Positions 1-12,317 of a DNA stretch of 64,000 nucleotides are shown piece after piece. The notes under the pieces are model-generated. The model was not told the DNA's origin and did no database searches. It saw only the letters and a program-made list of their open reading frames with translations. The stretch is from Sophora flavescens (lineage: Eukaryota; Streptophyta; Magnoliopsida; Fabales; Fabaceae), in the NCBI GenBank assembly GCA_030762895.1, contig CM061066.1, forward strand, positions 12,457,751 through 12,521,750, given 5' to 3'. Each line of letters starts with the position of its first letter. The stretch's first letter is position 1. The position numbers and the translations under genes are program-made.

Positions 1-1365
1 TGATGGCCGACCACTTGAAACAGGCCATATTGGCTTAGCATTAGTATTCCTATAATACCTGTTTTTACTGTAAGTAATGACAAAAATGCCAGTTAAACAG
101 AAATAGATAAACTGATAAAATAAATACCATCAGCCAGGTTATCACACATCACAAATATGATTATCTAAGCAATGCAACTTTTATTGTGTCATTTTTGGGG
201 AAATTAAGAAGCATGATCTAAATTTGATTTTGTCCCCACCTACTTCAACGTTAATCACTCTAACTATGCAAATATAGCATGCTCATAGTTATCCTTCAAG
301 GTTATCCTTGGGTTAGAGAGTCAGAGGCAATGTATATTTATTCTGCTTGCTTATCCCCTAGGGAAAGACAGTTTTCTTCAATTTAGTTCAGCAAATAAGC
401 TGCCCCCATAAGGGCACATAAGACAGTTCTCCAAATTAGTTAAGCACTCAAATTTGCTAAATATTAATCACCTCAAAACTTGTTCAGGAGCTTTGGCAAT
501 GCGCTCCTGGAAGTGCCCAACTCTTTTTGTCATCATCACCCTGTTCACAGACAATATAAGTAGCAAATAATATACTTGAATAAGAAATATAATATCAACA
601 AAAAAATGGTAATATATACCTGAAAATTATCCATAAGCGAATTCATTATGTCATCAACCCTGCTCCTTGAAATTAAGGAATTAGCTAAGGTATTATCCTC
701 AGACAAGTCTGTGTTATATTCACTTTCATCTTCAATGATGATCTCAAATTCAGGCCACACTGTACGGTAATGATATCAAATTTGAACAAACAAGATGCTA
801 GACATCATAAAATTTTAGACATTAACCTCTAATGACCAGCGCAAGTTTTATTTAGGAGTGGTATCAAGCCTGTTTGAAGTTTATTAGCCATTTACTAATT
901 TAAATATCTTGTAACATTTATGATTTCCCTCCGAAAGTTCAAAAGAAGATTGCTATATCTGAACATCATTATAATTAGTTTTACATATTTTGCTTTCATC
1001 TAAAAGTGACTAATATTTTCTTTATCAACAACACACACAAAAATAAATAAACCCCGTAAAAATGTATGAAGCATAAGCCACTGACCTTTACCAGACACCA
1101 ATGAAGTGGTTTCGATTTTATTGGATCCACCAAGGTGAAGAAACTTTCATCTGCTGGCAAGCCATTTTATGACCTGAGTGCCAACGCACAACCTGTAAGT
1201 TGGAAGAGAAAAGGACTAGCAGGAATTAAATTTGTGGAAAGAAAACTAGATGCACACATTTAAGCAATTTAGTTACCTGGTGTTTCTCAGAGGAATACCG
1301 CACTTGTCTGCAACTACTACAAAGTTTATCTCCTTTCCAGGTACCACACCAATCACAAAGAGCAA
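1..1365 (-). pseudogene. PDCD2-like MYND zinc-finger gene, decayed, running off the left edge
   Basis: Five minus-strand exons with GT-AG borders can be read: 1277-1365, 1086-1192, 620-759, 472-540 and 58 to beyond base 1. The first encodes a MYND zinc cluster (CDWCGTWKGDKLCSSC, then EKHQ) and continues across the splice into RWHSGHKMACQQM. The third carries WPEFEIIIEDESEYNTD and a VDDIMNSLMDNF segment. The fourth carries GDDDKKSW and IAKAPEQVL. The last reads NAKPIWPVSSGRPS. This order matches plant programmed-cell-death-2 C-terminal proteins, a conserved family linked to ribosome-protein chaperoning. Two frame breaks are visible: about one base missing near 1134 (after KVSSP) and a shift near 508 (after SW). 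The 5' exon is absent upstream, where LTR-like repeat begins. Sequencing error could mimic the frameshifts, but two plus the missing start favour a pseudogene. Confidence 0.72.
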
Positions 1366-1399
1366 CTGAAAATAAGCAGTTCTACCATAAGAGTAGACA

Positions 1400-3641
1400 A
1401 GTGGTATAAAACTACAAATCTGTTTAATAGAATGTGCTTGCATGAAGTCCAAGTAATCGGAACGTTTCTAAATCATTTAGGAGAAAATCCTTTTCCTTTG
1501 CAAAATCTTTTCTAAAACATTTAGGAAATTCATTTGTTTTTGAAATTCCTTGATGGAATAAAGTCAAATATTTTCAAAGGGTCTTTCCTTCATAAAACAC
1601 ACCGTTCGAAAAGGTTTTCTCTCGTACAAAACTTTTGATCATAAAAAGGTAGTTTCCTTCAACTTAAAATCACTTCAACATTTTTCTAAAAACAAAGATC
1701 TTATTCTTATGAAGTAAGCACTTTAAACAAGGAACTTTTATAAATGAACCCAAAACTTTAAAAGTTCTATTCAAGGCTTATTAAGGCTTTTAATCCTTAT
1801 AGTCATTGGGCACATACTCAAGTCCGGCTTCTCAAACTTCAATCAACGGTAATGTATTCACAACCATAATAATATCACAGTTAATGACAGTTCATCACAT
1901 ATATATAATTCATAACACTTTAAAGCAAGTAATGTTCAACCTCAAGTAATAACCACAATAGTTCAAGTAAACAAGTTATTCAAGTATTGGCTCAATATCA
2001 CAATAATATTCACAACACTCAATTAAACACATACACACATGCATATAGTTATTGAATATCCCTAGGCAAGCTCCCCTTACCTTTGAAGACAAGTAAAGGA
2101 TCCTCGTCTTAATGCTCACGTTAGCTCCAAGAGTGCAAACTCTACTCCACCAAGTAAGCATAGCCGTGTTCAACATCACAGAGACACAAACCAAGCATGA
2201 TAACAAACAAATAAATTCACCAATCCAATTTTCATTCTCAAAACATATAATCAAAAGAAACCATACATTTAATTCAGTAAATAGAATCGATTTCTCAATA
2301 ACATCGATTTGGGTAAAAAAAAAAGGATCCATAATTAAAATTGGGGAACATTTGATTCGGTTTGAGAAACATGAAATTGAACATAGAAATCTCAAATTAG
2401 AGATCCTAATTTGAATAAAACATAGTTAATTTTATAGAAACACAATTGATTTCAAATAAAATCAAATTGGGGTTTAGGGTTCCTAAAGACAATTTGGGGA
2501 AAATTCGTTTGATCAAAGGATAACAAAATTAGTTTAATAAAACACTAATATATAGTCCCAATTGCATAAAAACATAGTTTAATTTCATATTACAACATGA
2601 AATCAAGGAGCTGGGGTTAGGGTTTCAAAATCAGATTTGGGGATTTTCAATCTAGAAGAGAATAGAGGGTAAAACACTTACCCAAGGTGAAGAGAAGAGA
2701 ATATGGTGGCCGGAAGTGGTGGTGACGACGACGATCAGAGAACGGTGGCCGGAAACGCAAACTGAGTCGCGTGGCTATCCGGTCCGCATCGAGTGGCTGC
2801 TGGACGACGTCTCTGTGGTGGCGACGTGCGTTCTCGACGGCCGGAACGGAGACCCAGTGGTGCGCATCCGATGGTGGAGCTCGAGGCACGATCTACACGC
2901 GTTCATCTTCTCCTACTCAGCCGCAGTGGAAGACGATCGAGCAGCACCTAAGGCCGAGACGCAGCTGATACGGCGGCAAGAGGTTGGCGCCGGTCTGAAC
3001 CGTGGAGAGAGGGAGGTGAAGTTGGAGTGAGAGGAAGAAGAAGAGAAGAAAAAAAAGAAAAGAAGAGAGAAAGAAGGGAAAGAAGAAGAAACCAGAGAAA
3101 GAAAAGAGAAAGTGAGGGGGATGGGGGTTTACAGGTTTGAGAGAGAGAGGAGAGAGAATTCTAGTTTTTTGTATTAGGGGGTACAAAATGAGTGATAGAT
3201 ATTAAGCGTAAAAATAAACATGTTTTTACATTTTGGAATCTAAAAATATAGATTGATAAATATATGATTTCAAAATTCAAATTAGAGTAAAGTTTAATAG
3301 TTGAACTGATCAACTAAGAAAATACTCGGTCCAAAATTTAATCTCTGATTAATATCAAACCAGTTTATATTAAAATCTAAAATTAAATAGAATGAAAATA
3401 TGGAAATGCATTTCCCTTAATCATATTATTTAAAACATTTTTCTGTACTAGTAATAATAGTGACAATAACATAAATTATTGTCTAGTAAGCGTGCATTCA
3501 CTTAAATAAGTCAGTGCTAAAACACCCAATAAAATAATTTGAAGAGAGTAATTTAATTACTCAAACTAAACCACATAATAAAATAAACATAAACATCCAA
3601 ATAATATAATTAATCATATGTGTAAAAACAAGGGTGTTACA
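1400..3641. repeat. LTR-like repeat, same family as the 6913-11092 insertion
   Basis: Non-coding, AT-rich sequence with a GC-rich patch at 2700-3030. It ends in GGGTGTTACA at 3632-3641, like the right end of the 6913-11092 insertion. It shares with that insertion a block reading AAGCTCCCCTTACC (near 2070 here, near 9140 there), followed by a GAAGAC motif, in the same orientation. I could not find a matching left end, so the copy looks truncated, possibly inside the PDCD2-like gene. Reading frames at 2647-3186 have no recognisable domain. Confidence 0.5.
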
Positions 3642-4007
3642 GAGACACTCTACAACCAAATTATTCTTGGTTATATATACATGAAAGCTTTAAAGTTTAG
3701 ATATCTTCTTATTTGACCCTGCCATTGCCTTTTATATGTTGCTTGTTAATTTTTTTTCTTTGTGTATCTTGCCTTTCATGTAATGTGTTTGACATTTATT
3801 CCAAGAATTTAAATTTCTAGGTATGTTGTAGAGAAGAAACAAAAAATTTCCTTGGAATCTACATAAGGGAAATGTAAAGTACGAAAGAAAAGTTAAATTG
3901 TAATATGGAGCGCTCCTATGCTTTCCAACATATGTTTTTCTTGCAAACAGTTGTGTGATCATTCCACATGGTTACTCAAGCAAGTAATGTTACTTTGCTC
4001 TTCATGT
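3642..4007. other. Left flank of CACTA A1, diverged duplicate of about 59620-59995
   Basis: This non-coding stretch aligns by eye with 59620-59995; the shared phrases include AAATTATTCTTGGTTATATA and a later CTTTTATAT-TGCTTGTTA run. The last three bases (4005-4007, TGT) are the target duplication of the CACTA element that follows. No gene seen. Confidence 0.7.
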
Positions 4008-4380
4008 CACTAGTGCAGAAAAGGGATTCCACGTCGGTTATTTATGGCTATCCATATCGGTTTTCAAACTGATGTGGAAACGACCGATGTGGTTTATTGC
4101 CACTTTACACATCGGTTATAAAACCGATGTGTAAAGTATATTTTAAACATCGGTTTTATTTTAACCGATGTGGAAAATCAATTTGTCAATTGATAAGCAG
4201 TTGGAAACCTCACTTTCCACATCGGTTTTACTTAAAACCGATGTGGAAATTTCACTTTCCACATCGGTTTTAATAATAACCGATGTGTAAAGTGAAATTT
4301 ACACATCGGTTTTTATTAAAACCGATGTGTAAGTGAAATTTACACATCGGTTTTTTTAGAACCGATGTATAAAATCTCTT
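4008..4380. repeat. 3' subterminal palindrome array of A1
   Basis: Repeated units of ACATCGGTTTT, a short AT spacer, and AAAACCGATGTG alternate through this stretch, each a small hairpin. In CACTA elements such subterminal motifs are the binding sites of the TNPA-type accessory protein. The first unit, next to the terminal repeat, is the variant ACGTCGGTT. Confidence 0.9.
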
Positions 4381-4841
4381 TCTTTTTTAATCTGTTATTT
4401 ACATTTCAATCATTCCTTTCCCCTGTTTCAGTAATGCAGATCAATACCAGAATAACATACTGTAAATTTTGGGGTAAACATAATGTAGTTATTCCACCAA
4501 ACTAGTAGAAAATGATAACAAGCAGCCACATACAATTGGAAGACACAATTTTTTATAGTTCATTCAATGACAAGAAACAGCAAGGCAGTAACAATCAGCT
4601 CTTACACATATGGTTAAAAATACTGACATTTCATCAATTGACTAATGAGCACAGAATCTGAAAATAGAGGGCATCAGGCCTAATTAATTCCGAATGAATG
4701 AAAACAACACTTTATCAAGGCTACATCAAAACACGAGAGAAGAAGAATTGAACCAGACCTGAGCACTAATACATATCATCAGTCAAAGGTACACTATAGC
4801 TAGTACATGATAAGTTTTTAAACTAACTACATATATACAAA
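4381..4841. other. A1 non-coding 3' region
   Basis: AT-rich sequence shared with A2 (21690-22400) between the palindrome array and the stop codon of the Ulp1 gene. A block of about 240 bp present in A2 at 21902-22140 is missing here, with the junction inside GCAGTAAC-AATCAGC. No further gene is seen; it probably holds the 3' untranslated region. Confidence 0.6.
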
Positions 4842-6912
4842 CTATGGTTGGTACACTTCAAGAAAGAAAGTTTCCCAACGCCTCTTTATGCTGTTGATGT
4901 CAGAATCAGATAATGGAGTTGGATTGTTGAATATCTGCAAGTTTAATTGGACAAAAGATTATATCTTTTAAGTAATAAACTAACAGAAAACATATAACGA
5001 ATCTATATTATTAATTTTAATTGTGTCAATTATTAACATTTACCTCCTGCCATCTTTCAGTGATCCCGGAGGAGATAATTTCCAACATCCACTGCATCAC
5101 ATAGTAGCCACATTCCCATGACCCACGTTGTATACGTGACTACTTACAAATGAAACCCAATTAGAATATGAGGAATTAAATAAAATAGAAATCAATTATT
5201 GTACCCACTGCATTTGATGCATTTGAACTAATAAATATCTTACGCTGGGAATAATCCATCTGATAGTCCGATTACGCCTTTCACCACGCAACATGTGGGT
5301 TGCGTTAATAGACCTATCATGACAAAAACATTAATTAAAGTATATCTAATAGATTTCAGATAATTAAAACAACTGCATTACTGATTATAAAGTATTTTAA
5401 TGCTTACGTTTCGATGATCGTCTTCAGTTGATTCGCCGGCTTATTTCCCAATGAGCAGAAGAAGACCACGACGTTCATTCTTGGGTACAAGAGCAACAGT
5501 TGCCAATGCCGGCTGTATTTGCGGAACAGTTAGTGAGTAAGCCATATATAGTTATACTTAAATAACCGGTACTTACTTATTGAGATAAGGCGCAAGATAG
5601 AATTGATGATCGTCTCAGGCAAGTATATCACGTATGGTAGTGACCGGGTCTTCCGATGCTAGGAGAACATCACCCTGAATGAACATGGGATCAATGAACC
5701 CATAAAGGGCGAGGTTACCCTGATCGACTAACATACGATGCAGATACCTAATATATTGGAAAAACATGTTAATTATCATAGTATTTAAAAATTAATTACG
5801 TACTTAACTTATAAATAAAATGTACTTACGTGCACCAAAACGATATGTGTGCAGAACTGGCCATTTCTTTATTTAGTCCCATCTCCATAAGTTCCTTCTT
5901 TGGTATATACAGTTCACCAGGGCTAGCATCATGTTCCAACCTTACCAAGGCTGCGTCATTCTCCATGGTGACAACTCGTATAGCCGTAACTTTAAAAACA
6001 TCACCATGGCCAGGTGCCCCTTTGTCGATCCCCTAAACAACATAGATATATATTAGTAATCACGGATAATTAAGTTATTTAATTCGTTATTAACTAAATG
6101 GTCAAATGAATACCTTGGCAGGAGCAGACATCTCTGGTCTTCCTAGATCCGACCTTTTAGGCACAATATCATTTCCAACATCCTATAACGAATAAAAATA
6201 AAGCATTATCTTGAAACAATAATAAATTATTTCAACTATGAATATAGAAAAACACAACTAACCGAATACCTCAGATGCAACAAGAAAGTTGACCAGTCTT
6301 CTTGGCCAGAGGATGAAGTTACCGGGGGCCTGACCCACTGTTTGAACCTCCTCAGTGGGCACAGGGACTCGAGCATCAGCATCTCGAATAATCTCAACAG
6401 ACACCCTCAGCTGATCATCCGGTAATAACCGATTGTGTATGGTATTATCTAAGTTAGTATGTGCCCTACCCAATGCCACTAAGCGGCAGTGATGATGATC
6501 ATCAACATACAGCTCACACCTATCAAGGTGGTCATCATCATCATCATCACCATCATCATCATTTTCAGGATGATGAGGAGGATCACATGAGCCCTTAGTG
6601 CTCACATGGACAGAGGGTAGGATAGAGGGTTGGACACCGGCTGTCATCTGTTGGGACATAGAAGTCAATATTGCCATCTGTTGGGCAAACTGCTCGGCCA
6701 TCTCCTGTCGAAGCTCAGCTGCAATCTCCTGTTTTAGTCGTGCTCTATCTGCTTCAACATCCCTGTGGCATTGGTGTGAAGATGAACCATGGTATTGGCG
6801 AATGCCGACTCCCTATCCCACACCAATGACACGGCCCGGGTGGTCTGGTTTACCGATGGCAGTAGATAAGATATCATTGCGTCCTCTAGGAACAAAGGTT
6901 CCTTGGGTTAGC

Positions 6913-9900
6913 TGTGACACCCTAATCTCGGGTCATCACATGGTTACCCGTTTGCGGAAATAAAACTTAATTTGCTGGTTGCTTTCGGAAAATCATGTTT
7001 TCGCAACGGTTATCTCTTCAAAATATGGTGATAAAAATTTTCCTTTTCCTCCTTATTTTAACCTCATAACCACAACAACGTATCAAGTCCCACTTAAATA
7101 CATAATGTATATAAGTCCTCTAACTATACTACCTCATATGTTTTCTCACATAAAACATCATCAGCTTAATTCTAACAATATAATATAACATAATCGTACC
7201 TACGCTGGTCGTAACTAACAAACACTACACCCCTTAAAAACAAAGAACAAAGATGCCTCGAACTAGACAGCCTTCATCTCCTTGTAGATACCATACCCCT
7301 CGTACGATTCTCGATATGTTTGTAAGGGTGAGACGCCAATATATGGATTCATCACCATAACTAAATGCGCAACACAAAAGAAGGCACATACACATATACA
7401 TGTCTATAACAACATACTCATTCATATCATAATATCTCATTATCAATGGGTTTCACACCCCAAACATCAACATTGGAAAAACTATGCATGAACACTTCAA
7501 TATATCATCTAAACATTCATACTTAATCTCATGAGATATCTCCAACCTCGTAAACCTCGTGATGAGTTGATCAGACTCAATTGCCACAGGCATACAGCCA
7601 CAGGCACGCCCATCGCACACTGTCCAACATCGTGGCACAGTGATAACACTCGGAGATGGGGCCTCATTGTCCAAACCCCGGGCACAGTGAGAACATCTTT
7701 GTTCGATATACCCTGACGCCGCAAGGTAATCCCTCGTTTAATCATGGCACGTCTGCCAAATGCATGCAAGAAAACATTTTGTTCTCAACACTTTTCTTTG
7801 TGCTATATCTTTATTTGTCAAAGCTCTCAAAAGCTTACGACTTAACATCTTTTGAAACATCTTTACATCTTTTATTAACAACACAGGACCTCAAAGTCCG
7901 AGTGCTCAATCACGAAACCCCTAGACCTTGCAATCAGTCTTAGGTTCGTGGTAGTAGAAAACATCTTACAATGTGTTAACTTCTTTTAGTAGATACCTAG
8001 TCTACAACACAACTAACCTTAATACCCCGACGTCTCAGTTATTAAGTTCTATATCTTTTACATCGTTTTACATCTTTCACATCGTATTACATCTTTTACA
8101 TCTTTTACATCGTCTTACATCTTTTACATCATATTACATCTTTTACCTCGTTTTACATCTTTTTACATCTTTTACATCTTTTACATCTTTTTACATCTTT
8201 CTACATCTTTCTACATCTTTTTCATCGTTTTACATCTGTTACTTCGTTTTACATCTTTCATCTCTTTTTCATCTCTTTTACATCATTAAGTAACACTCAT
8301 TTACCGAAAATTCTTTCTACTTGAAATTCGTTTATAAAACGTCAATTCATAAAAAAATCCACTTTTCCTTTGGAAACACATTTTTTTCCAAAATAACGTC
8401 ACATCATCAACAACTTCTTTTTATTGAAACTTCAACTCTAATAAATCAATTCAAATTAAATCTCTTTTCAACATAAGTACTGTTGTTTTTAAACTCTTGC
8501 CGTAAATGATTTCGAAACTTGCCGTCGTTTAGCATTTTCAAAGAAAACGTCTTTAAGTCTAACTTTGACATTTCTTCTAAAATAACTTTCATATATAATA
8601 AATAAGGTCTTTTCGAATATTAATTTCACAAAATCACTTTTTATAATATTTCATAATTTCTTGCGTAAAAATCAGCAGTACAAAAACAAATTTCACGGTT
8701 ACGCTCTCACCGTGACTCATAAACTTCTTTTACACTAATAAATCATTAAACTAATAATATTTCTCAAAACTCATTATTTTTCCAAAATCATATTTTCCTC
8801 TACTACTATATTCCAACATTCCCCATAAAACGTTGAATATAACTTTCCACGACTTATTAAATCTTTTATCTCATTAATCGGTTGTGCATCGACCACCGCC
8901 AGGCCTCTCAAACAACATTCAACATTCAACAACATCATCAACATCATCATAATTATATCCCCAGGCAGATCATGCATCATAACAACATAATATACTACTG
9001 CAGATAATTCAGAGCAGATCAATCACCGATACACAGAAAATCAACACATCATAAACAACATAAACAATTAATCACAAACCACATATAAATCATATAAGCC
9101 ACACTAAAAGCAAATGGTTATAGAGAAAATCCCTCAGGTAAGCTCCCCTTACCTCTTGAAGACTCAACTAACGTTTTCAAACAACCTCCCGATTTAATCC
9201 GGTTCCCTCCGTCGGCCTTAGGTCAAACCAACCCGATTGATTCCTTCAAACAAATTGCAATCAAATCAAACCACAACATACCTAATTCATGAGGATTAGG
9301 TTTCGGCCTAGGGCTGACTTTTAGGGTTCAAAATCCTTAAAATTGCTAATCATGATTAAGTCATAGATTAATGGTCCTTAATTAACCTAAATCATAGATT
9401 AGTGACTAAACCACTAAGTTTCAAACTCAAAACTTCCTAACTCTTTTATACAAGGATTCGGCCTCAACATGTTCATAGGGCTAGGGTTCTTAATTTAATA
9501 AACCAACTTGGATTTATAAGGCATACATACTAGGAGTTTGATTAACAAGATCATTAAGGAAAACTTTGACCAAAACTCATCTAGTTCCAAGAACTAGGGT
9601 TTCGGCCAAAACCAGAAATTTGGGAAAGAAATTTCTCATGATAATATGCTTCTAGATGATGAAAATAGAGATGATTATAAGATCATACCAATTGGTTTCA
9701 TGTCAAAAGGATTTTTCTAGAATTAGTTATGAATTTTCAAAGTTCTAGATCTAGAAACTTAAAAGTCATGAACAACTATGATATAAGCCTTGAATCAAGA
9801 AATTAATTGAAGAACATAGACATGATTAGAGAAGAAGAATAGGATTCACCTCTTGGAGATCAAAAACAAGTGAAGATCCAAGAACTTTCTTCACAAACTT

Positions 9901-11092
9901 GACATTCAAAGACTTAAGAACTTTAGGTTTTTGAACAAAAGGCAATAGAAACTAAGTGAAAGGTGAGGAAGGGTATTTATAGGCATGTGGGCTGCGCCAC
10001 TTTTGAGGACTAAGTAGAAAGGAGGTGGCTTTTCAAAGGATTAAAGTGCAAATAACTCATAGGGACCATTTTGCAAAGATTCCATAAGTTTAAGGACTAG
10101 TTTGCAAATTGTCATTAAATTGTCATGATGACTTTTTGCCACAATAAATGTGGTCTTATCTTGATGACTTTTGGCTGAATTCTTGTCATAAATATCTTAG
10201 GAAAACCTAGCTTGTTGAAGAAGATTTGAAACAATAGTAGAATAATGTGGAAGAATGTAGAATGGTGTGGAATGTAGTAGACAATTCTAGAATGTTCTTT
10301 GCTCATCCAAGATGAGGGCAACCTTCACTCCATATTGGGCTTGCGCATGGGCCTAGGGAATTTGGGCTTGATTTCATCTTTGTGGGGCCCACTTAAAGAT
10401 TTAAGCATTAAGCTTAAGATAGGAAACTTATATGGCTTCAAATGGGCTTTATGAAACTTAAGTCATGGGTAAGGAATTTGGGCCTCAAAGCCACGGTCAT
10501 CTATGAATTTGGGACAAGGATTCTATCCCAATTCACTTGGAAAAACTTAGAAACTAACTCAGGGACAAAAGGGTAATTAACAGAAAGTTCAGGGACTAAA
10601 GCATAAAATTCCCAAATTTTCACTTTAACCCTGAAAAACCTTCTAGACTTAAAAATATGATTCATCCCCATGAATCATCTCAAAATCCTAAGATAAACTC
10701 TTTATCGGCTCTTAGAAACTCCGAAATCCACTCCGTCGTCTACCCGATTACATATTCCGCCCGTAAAATGTAAATTATTTTATTTTTTTACCAAAATTTT
10801 CAAAACTTCCAGTATCGTAGCAAATACGATAAAAACATTTTTCATCTCGTTCACAACTTAAAATTAGGTCTTCTGAGCAGTAAACTTTTACTGTCAGTGA
10901 AAATCTAGAAAACGGCAGACCGGCTTCCGTCTGAATTTTCAACCCAAAAACTTCCCCGTAACTTATGAAAATAAGTATAACATGGAAATGACCTTGGTTT
11001 GTCCAAAATCATTTTATAAGTCTCGGATAAAAATATATATGTTTATATATTTATTACCGATATTACGAAGCAGCGAAAATCGGGGTGTTACA
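6913..11092. mobile_element. 4.18-kb LTR-like insertion, probable solo LTR of a large Ty3/gypsy element
   Basis: The insertion starts TGTGACACCC and ends GGGTGTTACA, so it has TG...CA ends with short imperfect inverted termini. It is flanked by a 5-bp duplication TTAGC (6908-6912 and 11093-11097). A2 has the uninterrupted site at 24481, GGTTAGCTGATC, which proves the borders. No gag, protease, reverse transcriptase or integrase reading frame is present and I see no internal LTR pair, so a solo long LTR is the simplest reading. Long LTRs with such ends occur in Tat/Ogre-type elements, but that assignment is inference. Confidence 0.75.
8040..8290. repeat. Degenerate ACATCTTTT tandem repeat
   Basis: About 250 bp made of runs of ACATCTTTT, ACATCGTTTT and related 9-12 bp units, inside the LTR-like insertion. 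It is low-complexity, and the long reading frame over it (7973-8293) is an artefact of the repeat. Confidence 0.85.
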
Positions 11093-12317
11093 TTAGCTGA
11101 TCATCCAAGGCATCCTATCACATAAAAATATCAGGTCACATTACAATTCGGTAACAATCTTAGAATAACAATTACAACAAACTATACTTACAATCCTCTC
11201 AGCTACTTGGCGGGCCTCCTCGGATGTATATTGTCCCGTTTTTCTTTGTCGGCCCCTCTTCCATGAACGATGGCGTGGGGGTGGAGGTGGATCAACAACC
11301 TCTGGAAGAGTTTCAGCATTAGGATCCGCCTGAGATGCTGCTACCTGACGTGCTTTCTTTTCCTCTTCAACCATTTTCTTAACAAGCTTTTTATATCCCC
11401 AACGAGACATGACATTGGGTTAGAAATTATTGCTTTGGTTTTCCCGCCCCCTTTTCCTCTTCTCCTGTTATAAATAAAAGACAATTAAATTACATAAGTA
11501 AATGAAATTAATGCAATTACATAAATTTAGAGACAAATCAAATAAGTTAACCCGAAAGTCTGGGATCACGTCGGCTCGAACAAAGCGATCCCACGTTGCC
11601 TTGTCAAGAAACGGATACACCTCAAGTGGGTTCTTTTTACTTTTTGGATTGATTATATAGTAGTATCGCCCAGTGTCGGCCTTAAAAGCACTCCAACGCT
11701 CTCCAGCATACTTCAGCAAACGCTACTTCATAGCGTATGAATACGCTATGTCAAATGTCAACTACATTAAGACCAAAAGAATCAACGAATTACTGTATGA
11801 TATTATTAAGATAAAAATAAAGTAGATACAGACAAACACAGGACGTAGAAGTATAGATACCAGAATACTCTCCCATATCTGCTCCTTCACGTCCGCCGGT
11901 ACATCTCTCCACCTATCAATGAGTATACTAGGCCTGTTCCTAGCAAGGGTCGCCACAAAACTGGTAAACTGATCTTCCATTGGCCCAATAGGTTTGAGGT
12001 TATCATCAAAATCTACTCTTATCCTTTGATTTGACCCACGGTTGGCAGTCAAATTTCTCATCCGTGTGGCACGTCTACCCCTTTCTACGGTGAGACGGGG
12101 TCTCTCGACATTTGCATGAAGGAGGGATATCCTCATGATCAGCCATGTATACCTGTTTAAACACAAAACAAAAAAAAAACTTGTTAGTATGTCAGGATAA
12201 ATATCAAACATAACTTATAAATATCGATCAACGTACATAAACATAACTTATAAATATCAACGTAAACATATAATATGCCAAACTTGATGGTAATATCAAA
12301 CTAAACTTACTTTGTGG

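Larger units (their letters stand above)
4842..12146 (-). pseudogene. Transposase_24 / Ulp1-protease gene of A1, split by an LTR insertion
   Basis: The second CACTA gene. From the right it encodes an N-terminal part (start at 12146, MADHEDIPPSC; then RRATRMRNLTANRGSNQRIR), a Transposase_24 core (WSAFKADTGRYY, NPLEVYPFLDKATWDRFV), a basic linker (HRSWKRGRQRKTGQYTSEE), a GTFVPRGRNDIL segment, a coiled-coil-like and acidic His/Asp-rich part, and a C-terminal C48/Ulp1 fold with HWQLL near 5500 and the Cys motif IQRGSWECGYY near 5130. Introns separate the pieces. The N-terminal exon is frameshifted relative to the A2 copy (after SCK at about 12110). A 4.18-kb insertion at 6913-11092 lies inside the GTFVPRG exon. 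By family analogy the product binds subterminal repeats; the role of the protease domain is unknown. Confidence 0.8.

Noticed and set aside
2647..3186. Overlapping reading frames of 60-104 codons in a GC-rich patch
   Set aside because: No recognisable domain, frames on both strands overlap, and the patch lies inside an LTR-like repeat; composition explains the open frames.
4040..4375. Regularly spaced palindromes resembling a CRISPR array
   Set aside because: Spacers are only a few bases of AT, units are inverted rather than direct, and they abut CACTA termini in a plant genome; they are transposase-binding repeats.
6540..6570. Poly-His/Asp coding run and GAT/ATC trinucleotide repeat as a separate gene
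   Set aside because: It is the acidic low-complexity part of the Transposase_24 gene and is present in A2 at 24080-24140.
7973..8293. A 106-codon frame rich in Phe, Thr, Ser and His
   Set aside because: It is a translation of the degenerate ACATCTTTT tandem repeat.
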